A stretch of DNA of 64,000 bases from Selenomonas sp. GACV-9 (GTDB taxonomy: Bacteria; Bacillota; Negativicutes; Selenomonadales; Selenomonadaceae): NCBI GenBank assembly GCA_900116485.1, contig FPAX01000003.1:124001-188000 (forward strand). Direction: 5' to 3'. The notes under the pieces are model-generated. The model had not been told where the DNA came from. It saw only the letters and a list, made by a program, of their open reading frames with translations, and did not search any database. Both the position numbers and the translations under genes were made by a program. This document shows positions 57,037-64,000 of this stretch, one piece after another. Each line of letters starts with the position of its first letter. Position 1 is the stretch's first letter.

Positions 57037-57065
57037 ATTATTGCGCCGATGGACTTTTTTGTCAA
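57037..57065 (-). promoter_or_regulatory. Predicted promoter of the ilvN-ilvC-leuCDB-ilvB operon
   Basis: On the minus strand TTGACA and AATAAT are separated by 17 nt. The start would be near 57030, leaving a leader of about 73 nt. I see no leader peptide rich in branched-chain codons and no T-box sequence in it. The rest of the gap to mutY holds an extended -10 (TGCTAGAAT near 57277) that may serve mutY. Confidence 0.65.
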
Positions 57066-57327
57066 TAGCTTATTGTAACATTTTTGTATTTAATTAAAGA
57101 ATTTTACTATCATAATCCTTCCTGCAAGTACAACATCTGCCTCTGCCCTATAATATTTAAGACTAATGTCCTTGTATTGCGGAGCAAAAGTAATATTCCT
57201 TACATTTTCTTGAATTATTCTGCTATTTGATAATATTTTGTCTTTTTGTTTTGCATGGAATTCCCGACTGCGATATGCTAGAATAATTCGCATCACTATC
57301 ACGACCATAAACGAAGGAGTTCATACA

Positions 57328-58422
57328 TTGCCGAAAGCACTTACCCTTGAACATACCGATATCCTGCCAGATCTCATAAAGCCGCTGCTGACCTGGTACA
57401 GACGCCAGGCAAACGATCGGCAGCTGCCTTGGCGGCTGGAACCAACGCCCTACCACACCTGGCTGTCGGAAATCATGCTGCAACAGACGCGCGCGGCCAC
57501 TGTCATCCCTTACTACGAGCGTTTCCTTACCGCACTGCCAGACATCGCCGCCTTGGCAGCTGTCAGCGATGACACGCTCATGAAACTCTGGCAGGGCCTC
57601 GGCTACTACTCACGCGCCCGCAATCTAAAGAAAGCCGCGAAAGTCATCACGGCTGAATATGGCGGCGAGCTCCCGCAGGAACATAAAGCCCTTCTGGCAC
57701 TGCCGGGCATTGGCCGCTACACAGCTGGCGCCATCGGCTCGATTGCTTGGGGCAAGCCCTGGCCAGCTGTTGACGGCAATGTACTGCGCGTCATCACCCG
57801 CGTCCTTGCCTGCCCGGAAGATATCATGGCCGCCCGCACGCGAACGGCTATCGAAACCGCACTTGCCCCGCACTATCCGAGCGGAACAGACGCCAGCGAC
57901 CTCAACCAGGCCTTTATGGACCTTGGTGCCACGATCTGCCTGCCACATGGGGCTCCACACTGCACGAACTGTCCGCTGAAACGCCTATGTCTCGCTCACG
58001 ATACGGGGCACGAACAGGATTTTCCTGTAAAGACAGCAGCAAAATCGCGCCGCATCGAGCAGCACACCATCCTGCTGCTCCAACAGGGCGATGCCTTCGC
58101 CCTGCAAAAGCGCCCAGCCACAGGGCTCCTTGCAGGCCTTTGGGAGTTTCCGCATCTTCCAAGGCATCAATCGCAGAGCGACATCGAAACCTGGCTGCAG
58201 CAGCATGATTATCAAGCGGTACAAATCGAGCCGCTGCCCGAGTCAAAACATATCTTTTCCCATGTTGAGTGGCATATGACCGGCTGGAAGATAACGCTCA
58301 GCGATAACAACGCGAAAATAGCCGAGAGCTGCCAAACCTTCCAATGGGTATCGCCTGCCCAAATCGCCGCCACTTACAGTATCCCGTCTGCCTTTTCCTA
58401 TTACTTTCCCTATTTGAAATAA
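57328..58422 (+). CDS. mutY: Adenine DNA glycosylase (A/G-specific)
   Basis: The 364-residue enzyme has the catalytic Glu48 in WLSEIMLQQTRAATV, the helix-hairpin-helix LPGIGRYTAGAIGSIA with the Asp in VDGNVLRV, and a C-terminal NUDIX-like domain (FALQKRPATGLLAGLWEFPHL) that recognises 8-oxoG. It removes A mispaired with 8-oxoG. The start is TTG, with AAGGAG 9 nt upstream. The 4Fe-4S cysteines are spaced C-x7-C-x2-C-x5-C (CLPHGAPHCTNCPLKRLC), one residue more in the first gap than the usual C-x6-C. Confidence 0.93.
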   Translation: MPKALTLEHTDILPDLIKPLLTWYRRQANDRQLPWRLEPTPYHTWLSEIMLQQTRAATVIPYYERFLTALPDIAALAAVSDDTLMKLWQGLGYYSRARNLKKAAKVITAEYGGELPQEHKALLALPGIGRYTAGAIGSIAWGKPWPAVDGNVLRVITRVLACPEDIMAARTRTAIETALAPHYPSGTDASDLNQAFMDLGATICLPHGAPHCTNCPLKRLCLAHDTGHEQDFPVKTAAKSRRIEQHTILLLQQGDAFALQKRPATGLLAGLWEFPHLPRHQSQSDIETWLQQHDYQAVQIEPLPESKHIFSHVEWHMTGWKITLSDNNAKIAESCQTFQWVSPAQIAATYSIPSAFSYYFPYLK

Positions 58423-58520
58423 ATAAACTGGACACCTAGCAGGATTTTTTTCCTGAGTGCCGAAAGTTAAAGTTATAGACAAAATAATCTTTGTTTCTAT
58501 TTGATTCTGCTGTCAATAAC

Positions 58521-58536
58521 TCGTGACATGTCACGA
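58521..58536. promoter_or_regulatory. Perfect 16-bp palindrome upstream of the FIST chemoreceptor
   Basis: TCGTGACATGTCACGA lies 19 bp before the start codon and just upstream of the AGAGAGGTG ribosome-binding site. Its perfect symmetry suggests a dimeric repressor site or an RNA hairpin at the translation start. Confidence 0.5.
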
Positions 58537-58555
58537 AACAGAGAGGTGTTTAGAA

Positions 58556-60604
58556 ATGATGAACATTTTTTCTTCAAATATGAAGAAAGCCGAAGCTGCC
58601 AGCGTTACCCCAACCGCACCTGTTGTCTCCACGCAGCAGGATATGAAAGTTGCCTATCTGGGCAAAAATGAACTATCGGCCGTACGGCTCAAGGACCTGG
58701 CTGATGTCGCGGAGGGCTGCGCCCTTATCATGGGCTTCGTATCGCCGGATCTCAATCTTTCCGATGTGGCCCAGTCCATCAAACACGAAGTACCTGCTAC
58801 CACGAAGGTCATCCTGATGACGACCTCGGGCGAGCTCTGCCGCCCACAGGGCAGCCGTTCCATCTACTGTGAGGCCCCGGACGGCCGCGCTAAGGTACTA
58901 TTGCAATCCTTCTCGAACCGCATGATCGAGTCTGCTCATATCATGAGCATCCCGCTGCCGAGTGAGGATCTTCGCCGCGGCGAAGTCGAGATGACCGTCA
59001 ATGACCGCGTCGCAGCTATCCGTCGGGAAATCGACAAGCTGCCAGTCCCGTTCCGCCTCAGTGTCGCCCATACTTTCGCGATGATCTACATCGACGGCGT
59101 CTCGGCCTGTGAGACCTTCGCATTGCAGGCGCTGTTCGAGTCAGGCAAATATCCGATCCCATTCATCGGCGGCAGTTCGGCCGGCGATATGACCTTTACC
59201 CACACCTATATCTATGATGACAAGCATTGTCTTGAGAATCATGCCGTCATCACGCTGGTCCGTCTCAAGAAAGCCTATCGCTATGGCATCTTCAAATCCC
59301 AGGCTGTCGAGCGCACCGGCGATGTATTCACCGTTGGCAGCGCCAATACTGCCCTGCGCTACGTGGAAACTGTCGAAGGGCCAAACGGCGAGCCGATTTC
59401 CTTCATCGAGGCCCTCAAAGACCACTTTAAGGTCAGCAGCACCGCTGACCTGCAGACAAAGCTGCAGGGCTATACCTTTGCCACTGATATCAACGGCGAT
59501 GACTTCGTCCGCACGATTTCGGGTATCGATGATGTCAACGACCGCATCAGTTTCTTCTGTGACGTAGTTACCGGCGAGAAACTTTACCTGCTCAAACGTC
59601 AGTCACTGGAATCCACCTTGAATCGCGATATCCGCAGCTATACCAATGGCAAACCGAAAGCCGTCGGCGCTATCCTCAACGACTGCATCCTGCGCCGTCT
59701 CGGCTATCCAGAAGAAATCAAGCATATGGATTTCTTTAGCGACGTACCTGTCGCTGGTTTCTCAAGCTTTGGTGAAATCATGGGACTTCATGTCAACGAA
59801 ACCCTGACAGCCATCTGCTTCTATCACGTCCCCGAAGGACAGCCTTTCTCCGATAGCTACGTCGACAATTTTGCCCGCAGCTATGCCAACTGCAATTCCT
59901 TCTTCTTCAAACGCGTCATCGACCGACAGAAACATACCGAGGTACTCAAAGACAACCTCATCAATATGTTCAAGGATTACCAGTCGAAGATGCCAGGCAT
60001 CGTCCAGACCATCATGCGCATGTCCGGTGATGTTGACCTCATCCAGGAGGCTATCCAGCAGCTCTCCAAGGGCATCGACGAGCAGAATGGTCTCTTCAAC
60101 CAGCTGACCGAGCGTAACCGCGAGATCACGCCGAAACTTGACATGCTCTCCCAGAGCACCCAGAAGATTGACGATGTCATGAAGATGATCAACGAGATTG
60201 CTGCCCAGACGAACCTGCTGGCCCTCAACGCCGCCATCGAGGCTGCCCGGGCTGGTGAGGCTGGCCGCGGATTCTCCGTCGTCGCCCAGGAGGTCCGCAA
60301 GCTCTCCGAGAATACCCAGACGAGCCTGCATACCTCCGACGAGGCCATCAAGGTGCTGCTGCACGACGTCGCCGAAATCGACAACATCCTCTCGGCCAAC
60401 AAGGACTTTGAGGATAAGATCAATGAGTTCGACAAACACTTCGCAGCCGAGATGAAGAATCTCCACAAGAGCCTCAACGAAGGCGTCGCCCATATCCAGA
60501 AATCCACCCAGTCAATCCAGGCTCTGGAGGCTATCAATGAAAAGACTGCCGCTGAGATGGATAAACTTACGACAATCATCCACAATATCGAGATGGGTAT
60601 CTAA
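58556..60604 (+). CDS. Soluble chemoreceptor: FIST sensory domain plus methyl-accepting signalling domain
   Basis: The 682-residue protein has FIST_N and FIST_C domains (about residues 50-240 and 245-400; [25 protein letters not shown]) proposed to sense small ligands such as amino acids. A helical MCP signalling domain follows (about 480-680) with the hairpin tip [30 protein letters not shown]. There is no membrane helix, so it is cytoplasmic. It would signal to CheA/CheW, not found in the window. The ATG at 58556 follows AGAGAGGTG. A strong terminator follows the gene. Confidence 0.88.
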   Translation: MMNIFSSNMKKAEAASVTPTAPVVSTQQDMKVAYLGKNELSAVRLKDLADVAEGCALIMGFVSPDLNLSDVAQSIKHEVPATTKVILMTTSGELCRPQGSRSIYCEAPDGRAKVLLQSFSNRMIESAHIMSIPLPSEDLRRGEVEMTVNDRVAAIRREIDKLPVPFRLSVAHTFAMIYIDGVSACETFALQALFESGKYPIPFIGGSSAGDMTFTHTYIYDDKHCLENHAVITLVRLKKAYRYGIFKSQAVERTGDVFTVGSANTALRYVETVEGPNGEPISFIEALKDHFKVSSTADLQTKLQGYTFATDINGDDFVRTISGIDDVNDRISFFCDVVTGEKLYLLKRQSLESTLNRDIRSYTNGKPKAVGAILNDCILRRLGYPEEIKHMDFFSDVPVAGFSSFGEIMGLHVNETLTAICFYHVPEGQPFSDSYVDNFARSYANCNSFFFKRVIDRQKHTEVLKDNLINMFKDYQSKMPGIVQTIMRMSGDVDLIQEAIQQLSKGIDEQNGLFNQLTERNREITPKLDMLSQSTQKIDDVMKMINEIAAQTNLLALNAAIEAARAGEAGRGFSVVAQEVRKLSENTQTSLHTSDEAIKVLLHDVAEIDNILSANKDFEDKINEFDKHFAAEMKNLHKSLNEGVAHIQKSTQSIQALEAINEKTAAEMDKLTTIIHNIEMGI

Positions 60605-60620
60605 CCCCCACACAACATAA

Positions 60621-60663
60621 AGAAGGCCCTATGGTGCATGCAGTTTGCACCATAGGGCCTTCT
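60621..60663. terminator. Strong bidirectional rho-independent terminator
   Basis: A perfect 18-bp stem (AGAAGGCCCTATGGTGCA and complement) with a 7-nt loop lies between the rightward chemoreceptor gene and the leftward metal-ATPase operon. Confidence 0.85.
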
Positions 60664-60673
60664 TATATTCTAC

Positions 60674-61159
60674 TCAGATACGTCCTGCAGCCAGCTCAGC
60701 AAGCTGCTGTTCCAGCTGCGAAAGCTTCGGTTTCTGCCGCAGCTCTTCGGGGTCATAGGTAATGAGCAATGATCCCGTCAGTGGCGTTATCACCGCCGCT
60801 TTGACCCCGGTAAAGGATTGCAGATAATCCTCCAAGGGCTTCTTCCACTGCGGGTTGGCTGCCAGCATACCGCTGCGCAGGCGCACGCGTCCCGGCACAT
60901 AGGAATCCACCTGAAAGCTGGCCGCTATGTTTTTTAGCGGGTCAACGATTTCAGCCTTCTTTTCACCACAGCCAGCAAAGCGGCAGGCATCAGCCTGCAT
61001 CTTCTTATGATGCTGCCAGCCATGCAAGAAGGACAAAGCCGCCCAGGCAATGCCAAAGCCGACATGGAACTTCTTACCAGCACATAGCGTAGCCAGGGTT
61101 CCCACTGACGCCACTGTCATCGGGATTCCCAATGGCAGGTTCTTGAGTCCACACTGCAT
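60674..61159 (-). CDS. HMA-like domain protein with N-terminal membrane segments
   Basis: The protein of about 161 residues has hydrophobic segments at 8-50 (PLGIPMTVASVGTLATLCAG and FHVGFGIAWAALSFLHGW), a Cys/His-rich stretch (HHKKMQADACRFAGCGEKK) and a C-terminal ferredoxin-like fold (VPGRVRLRSGML, FTGVKAAVITPLTGSLLITYD) like HMA domains but without CxxC. It may bind or deliver metal for the ATPase encoded 12 bp upstream. The start at 61159 has GAGGG at 6 nt. Function beyond the operon link is unknown. Confidence 0.7.
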   Translation of the reverse strand: MQCGLKNLPLGIPMTVASVGTLATLCAGKKFHVGFGIAWAALSFLHGWQHHKKMQADACRFAGCGEKKAEIVDPLKNIAASFQVDSYVPGRVRLRSGMLAANPQWKKPLEDYLQSFTGVKAAVITPLTGSLLITYDPEELRQKPKLSQLEQQLAELAAGRI

Positions 61160-61177
61160 AACCATCCCTCTTTTCCA

Positions 61178-63292
61178 TCAAGCAGCCCGGCGATTCCGGG
61201 CAAAAAAGCCATTCTTGTTCTGATTCAATATCCGGCAGCTGTTGAGCACCACCGCCAGCGTCGCCGTATTGTGGATCACGGCGGCCCAGAGCGGACTGAT
61301 CTTGCCCAGGGCTCCCAGCAGCATTGCCGAGGAATTGACCAGAATGGTCGCCATGAAGTTCTGATGGACCAGATCCATCGTGCGGCGTCCCAGTTGCAGC
61401 GTCTCGATCAGACGCTCGGGGTCTTCGGAGTGAATCGTCACAGCCGACGACTCAGCCGCGATATCGGTCTGACGACCGCCCAAAGAGACGCCTACATCCG
61501 CAAAGGCCAGGGCCGGCGCATCGTTGATGCCGTCGCCAACCATCATGACCGTGCCGCGCTGTTTGAGCTTATTTACATAGTGGCTCTTATCCTCAGGCAG
61601 GATTTCTGCATGATAGGAGTCGATATCCATGCTGCGGGCAACCTCAGCGGCCACGGCCTTGCTGTCACCCGTGAGCATGACGATCTCATCTACACCATGA
61701 CGGCGCATCTGGTTGAGGGTCTTCTTCATCTTGGCCCGGACAGGGTCCTCGATGCCGATAATGCCCAGGAGCTCCGTATCCCTGGCCACATACAGGAGAT
61801 TCTTGCACTCGACGCCCTCCAGCAGGGATTCATCGACAGCGATACCATTTTCCCGCAGGAATTTCCGGCTGCCCACTCGGATCATGCCGCCTTTATAGCC
61901 TTCAAAATCCGGCACCTCTGCCAGCATACCCCGGGCCACGATGGTCTTCGAGGACTTATGCTGGGGCGAGGTCCATTCCTGTTCCTGCACATATTTCTGG
62001 ATGGCCACAGCCAGCGGATGCACCGAATGCTGCTCTGCTGACGACGCCAACAGGATCATTTCCTTCTCCTCTACGCCTTTGGCCGTCTTCGTAAAGGAAA
62101 TCTGCGGAATGCCCACAGTGAGCGTGCCAGTCTTATCGAGCACCACCGTGTCCGTCTCGGCCAGGGCCTCGATATAGTTGCCACCCTTGACGAGGATACC
62201 GCGCTTCGCCGCAGCGCCGATGGCTGCTGACATAGCCGTAGCCGTCGAAAGCTTCAAGCCGCAAGAGAAGTCGATGAACAGGAGATTCAGCACCCGCTGC
62301 CAATCCCGGGTGGCACCATAGACGATGCCTGCCCCGATAAAGGAAATCGGCACAAGGAAGTTGGCCATCTTATCGGCAAAGTTCTGCACCGGCGCCTTGC
62401 GGTTCTGGGCTTCTTCCACCAGATGGACGATATGGGCAAGCGACGTGTCCTCGCCTACCTTCTCCACCTTGATGACAAGCTCACCGGCCTCCACCACACT
62501 GCCGGCGTAAACCGGCGACTCGGCGTGTTTCATGGCAGGATTCGATTCACCAGTGATCGAGGCCTGATTGACGGCAGCATCACCGGAAATCACCCGGCCA
62601 TCGACTACGATCTTTTCGCCCGTATGGGCCGCAATCGTATCGCCCACCTTGACCTGCTCCACAGGAACCTTCTTTTCCGTGTCGCCCTCTACCAGCCATA
62701 CATAGCGCTGGTCAAGGGACAGCAGCCCCGAAATATGGGTACGCGCCTTTTCGGCGGCATAGCTGGTAAGCATTTCCGCACCATTGGAAAGCGCCAACAG
62801 AGTTAGGCTCGATTCTGGCTTGCCAGCCAGGACCGAAGCGATAACGGCCGTCGCCGTCAGGGTATCGGCATTGGGCTGGCAATCCTTTACCACACCCTGC
62901 ACGCCGTTCTGGATGAACTTGCGGGCAATCCCCAGCACCAGCAGGCTGCGCAAGACCTTGGCCCCAGCAAACATTCCTGGAGAAGTGCGCTTCAAGATTT
63001 CCATGCCGGCAAAACCAGCCAGGGAGATCAGCGCATCCCGGCGGTATTCTTCAAGACGCTGGGCCGGCGTAACAGCGGCTTCCTGCAAGCGTTTGACTGT
63101 GGTAATCATCAGCTGCTGGAGCTGCTGCAGCTGGTAAGGCGGCATCTGCCGCTTGTACCAGATCTGCACCCTGCGCTCCGTTACCGATACCGCCACCACA
63201 TAACGGTTGCGGCGTATCATAGCAGCCAGCTTTGCCCGTTCCTCACGATTGAGTGCTGCCTGCAAATGAAAAAAACAATTTCCGTATATCAT
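61178..63292 (-). CDS. P1B-type heavy-metal-translocating ATPase with an SCG membrane motif
   Basis: The protein of about 704 residues has an N-terminal degenerate HMA-like region, the phosphorylation site DKTGTLTVGIP (near residue 388), TGES in the actuator (SITGESNP), the HP motif HSVHPLA and the hinge MVGDGINDAPALAFADVG. These define P1B ATPases. The metal-site helix reads FIDFSCGLKLSTATAMS, so the usual CPC is replaced by SCG and the metal is uncertain. The ATG at 63292 overlaps the preceding stop (ATGA). It is flanked by two HMA-like genes in one operon. Confidence 0.88.
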   Translation of the reverse strand: MIYGNCFFHLQAALNREERAKLAAMIRRNRYVVAVSVTERRVQIWYKRQMPPYQLQQLQQLMITTVKRLQEAAVTPAQRLEEYRRDALISLAGFAGMEILKRTSPGMFAGAKVLRSLLVLGIARKFIQNGVQGVVKDCQPNADTLTATAVIASVLAGKPESSLTLLALSNGAEMLTSYAAEKARTHISGLLSLDQRYVWLVEGDTEKKVPVEQVKVGDTIAAHTGEKIVVDGRVISGDAAVNQASITGESNPAMKHAESPVYAGSVVEAGELVIKVEKVGEDTSLAHIVHLVEEAQNRKAPVQNFADKMANFLVPISFIGAGIVYGATRDWQRVLNLLFIDFSCGLKLSTATAMSAAIGAAAKRGILVKGGNYIEALAETDTVVLDKTGTLTVGIPQISFTKTAKGVEEKEMILLASSAEQHSVHPLAVAIQKYVQEQEWTSPQHKSSKTIVARGMLAEVPDFEGYKGGMIRVGSRKFLRENGIAVDESLLEGVECKNLLYVARDTELLGIIGIEDPVRAKMKKTLNQMRRHGVDEIVMLTGDSKAVAAEVARSMDIDSYHAEILPEDKSHYVNKLKQRGTVMMVGDGINDAPALAFADVGVSLGGRQTDIAAESSAVTIHSEDPERLIETLQLGRRTMDLVHQNFMATILVNSSAMLLGALGKISPLWAAVIHNTATLAVVLNSCRILNQNKNGFFARNRRAA

Positions 63293-63924
63293 ACGGTCCG
63301 CCATCCTCTCATCAAAGTAACCGCCCACCAGAGCATCTGGGAACCCGACGGGTACTGGCCAGTCAAAAGCATCTTGCGCAAGCCTCGCAGCAGGAACAGC
63401 ATCGACGCCAGCGAACTCATATCAAAGCAGCCACAGGTGTGATCTTTGATCCACTGGCTGAAGGCCCGGGCCGTATTGCGGATGCTGCGAGTGATGAGGC
63501 CAGCATGAGACTCACAATCCATATTCGGACCAGCACCATTCTGCTGGCAGCGTTTCTTGAACAGATGCTGTTCCAGCCACTTGGCCAATTTATCGATATG
63601 GACATCATCCTGAGGCGCAAAAATCAGCAAGATGCTGCCACTTACGGCATTTACCTGCACCGATTTCACATAGCTGAGTTTTGCCAGTTTCTCTTCCAGC
63701 ATTTTACCCAGCTCCGCCGAGAAAGCAGCCCGATAGCGGCGGCGTCCCGGCAGGGATGAGATCAGCTGCAACCCCTCAACGCGAGCAGCCTTCACCGGCA
63801 TGACAGCCCTGCGGCATGCCTTCACTGGGCCTCTATGGCGCGCAGGTACTCCGCCGCCTCCTATTGCCTGGCGGATGCTCTTACCAATGGCCGCCCCCAT
63901 CATGAATCCTGATACGTATGACAT
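63289..63924 (-). CDS. HMA-like domain protein, partner of the P1B ATPase
   Basis: The 211-residue protein starts with a glycine-rich segment (SGFMMGAAIGKSIRQAIGGGG), then an HMA-like ferredoxin fold (LQLISSLPGRRRYRAAFSAE, VKSVQVNAVSGSILLIFAPQ) lacking CxxC, and a Cys-containing tail (KDHTCGCFDMSSLASMLFLL) with a possible membrane helix. Domain and position suggest a regulatory or metal-handling partner of the ATPase, whose start overlaps its stop. AGGAGG precedes the ATG. Confidence 0.7.
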   Translation of the reverse strand: MSYVSGFMMGAAIGKSIRQAIGGGGVPARHRGPVKACRRAVMPVKAARVEGLQLISSLPGRRRYRAAFSAELGKMLEEKLAKLSYVKSVQVNAVSGSILLIFAPQDDVHIDKLAKWLEQHLFKKRCQQNGAGPNMDCESHAGLITRSIRNTARAFSQWIKDHTCGCFDMSSLASMLFLLRGLRKMLLTGQYPSGSQMLWWAVTLMRGWRTV

Positions 63925-63927
63925 TCG

Positions 63928-64000
63928 TTATTTCCTCCTCGCGTGCGTCATGATATATTCCTCCACCTTGCGCAACTCAGCATTGCGGCGGAGCTTGTCT
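63928..64000 (-). CDS. C-terminal end of an unidentified gene, cut by the right window edge
   Basis: The last 23 codons (DKLRRNAELRKVEEYIMTHA and three more) form a charged helix and end at a TAA 3 bp before the next start codon. It is probably the upstream gene of the P1B ATPase operon. Too little is visible to name it. Confidence 0.55.
   Translation of the reverse strand, partial: DKLRRNAELRKVEEYIMTHARRK

Overview
The window looks like chromosome from a Negativicutes bacterium (Selenomonas/Mitsuokella-like). It combines Gram-negative envelope functions (heptose kinase, an RND exporter with its adaptor, a Wzx/Wzy/Wzz polysaccharide locus) with Firmicutes-style traits: strong purine-rich ribosome-binding sites, many TTG starts, pyruvate:ferredoxin oxidoreductase and a flavodiiron protein, which point to an anaerobe. 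This assignment is an inference from gene content; there is no rRNA in the window.

Layout. 1-3.2 kb: end-truncated M16C peptidase and a heptose-7-phosphate kinase. 3.3-7.1 kb: an accessory patch with an Rpn-type nuclease, a small RHH/XRE regulator pair, decayed IS4- and IS256-type transposases and an intact IS30 element. 7.2-29.3 kb: one long minus-strand surface-polysaccharide locus, read from wbaP (29.3 kb) to wzx (7.2 kb). 29.3-31.8 kb: a structured intergenic region with a possible small RNA, an AlbA_2-type regulator, a long palindrome and a serine recombinase. 31.8-48.1 kb: nifJ, amino-acid permease, tRNA-Pro, RND exporter, flavodiiron protein, two-component system, a probable independent ncRNA, guaB and tRNA-Ala. 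48.2-50.7 kb: rfbA-rfbC-rfbB. 50.8-57.1 kb: ilvN-ilvC-leuC-leuD-leuB-ilvB. 57.3-64 kb: mutY, a soluble FIST-domain chemoreceptor, and a P1B ATPase operon with HMA-like companions.

How the genes fit together. rfbA/rfbB make dTDP-4-keto-6-deoxyglucose. Inside the polysaccharide locus an FdtA/QdtA-type isomerase and FdtB-type transaminase can turn this into a dTDP-3-amino-3,6-dideoxyhexose. Between them lie a GNAT acyltransferase, a dedicated acyl carrier protein, a ketoreductase and a KAS III. These could make a short 3-hydroxyacyl group (probably 3-hydroxybutyryl) for the sugar amine. manB/manC supply GDP-mannose. Wzx, Wzy, Wzz and WbaP complete a Wzy-dependent pathway.

The two most striking observations are this built-in acyl-making module and the gene that follows it. 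That gene is an acyltransferase-3 family gene whose 5' end contains 20 uninterrupted copies of a tetranucleotide (CAGA on the coding strand). This is the hallmark of slipped-strand phase variation, and the gene is presently out of frame. It carries a second one-base frameshift inside a perfect 15-bp inverted repeat. Several very long open frames antisense to nifJ and the peptidase gene are shadows and are not annotated.
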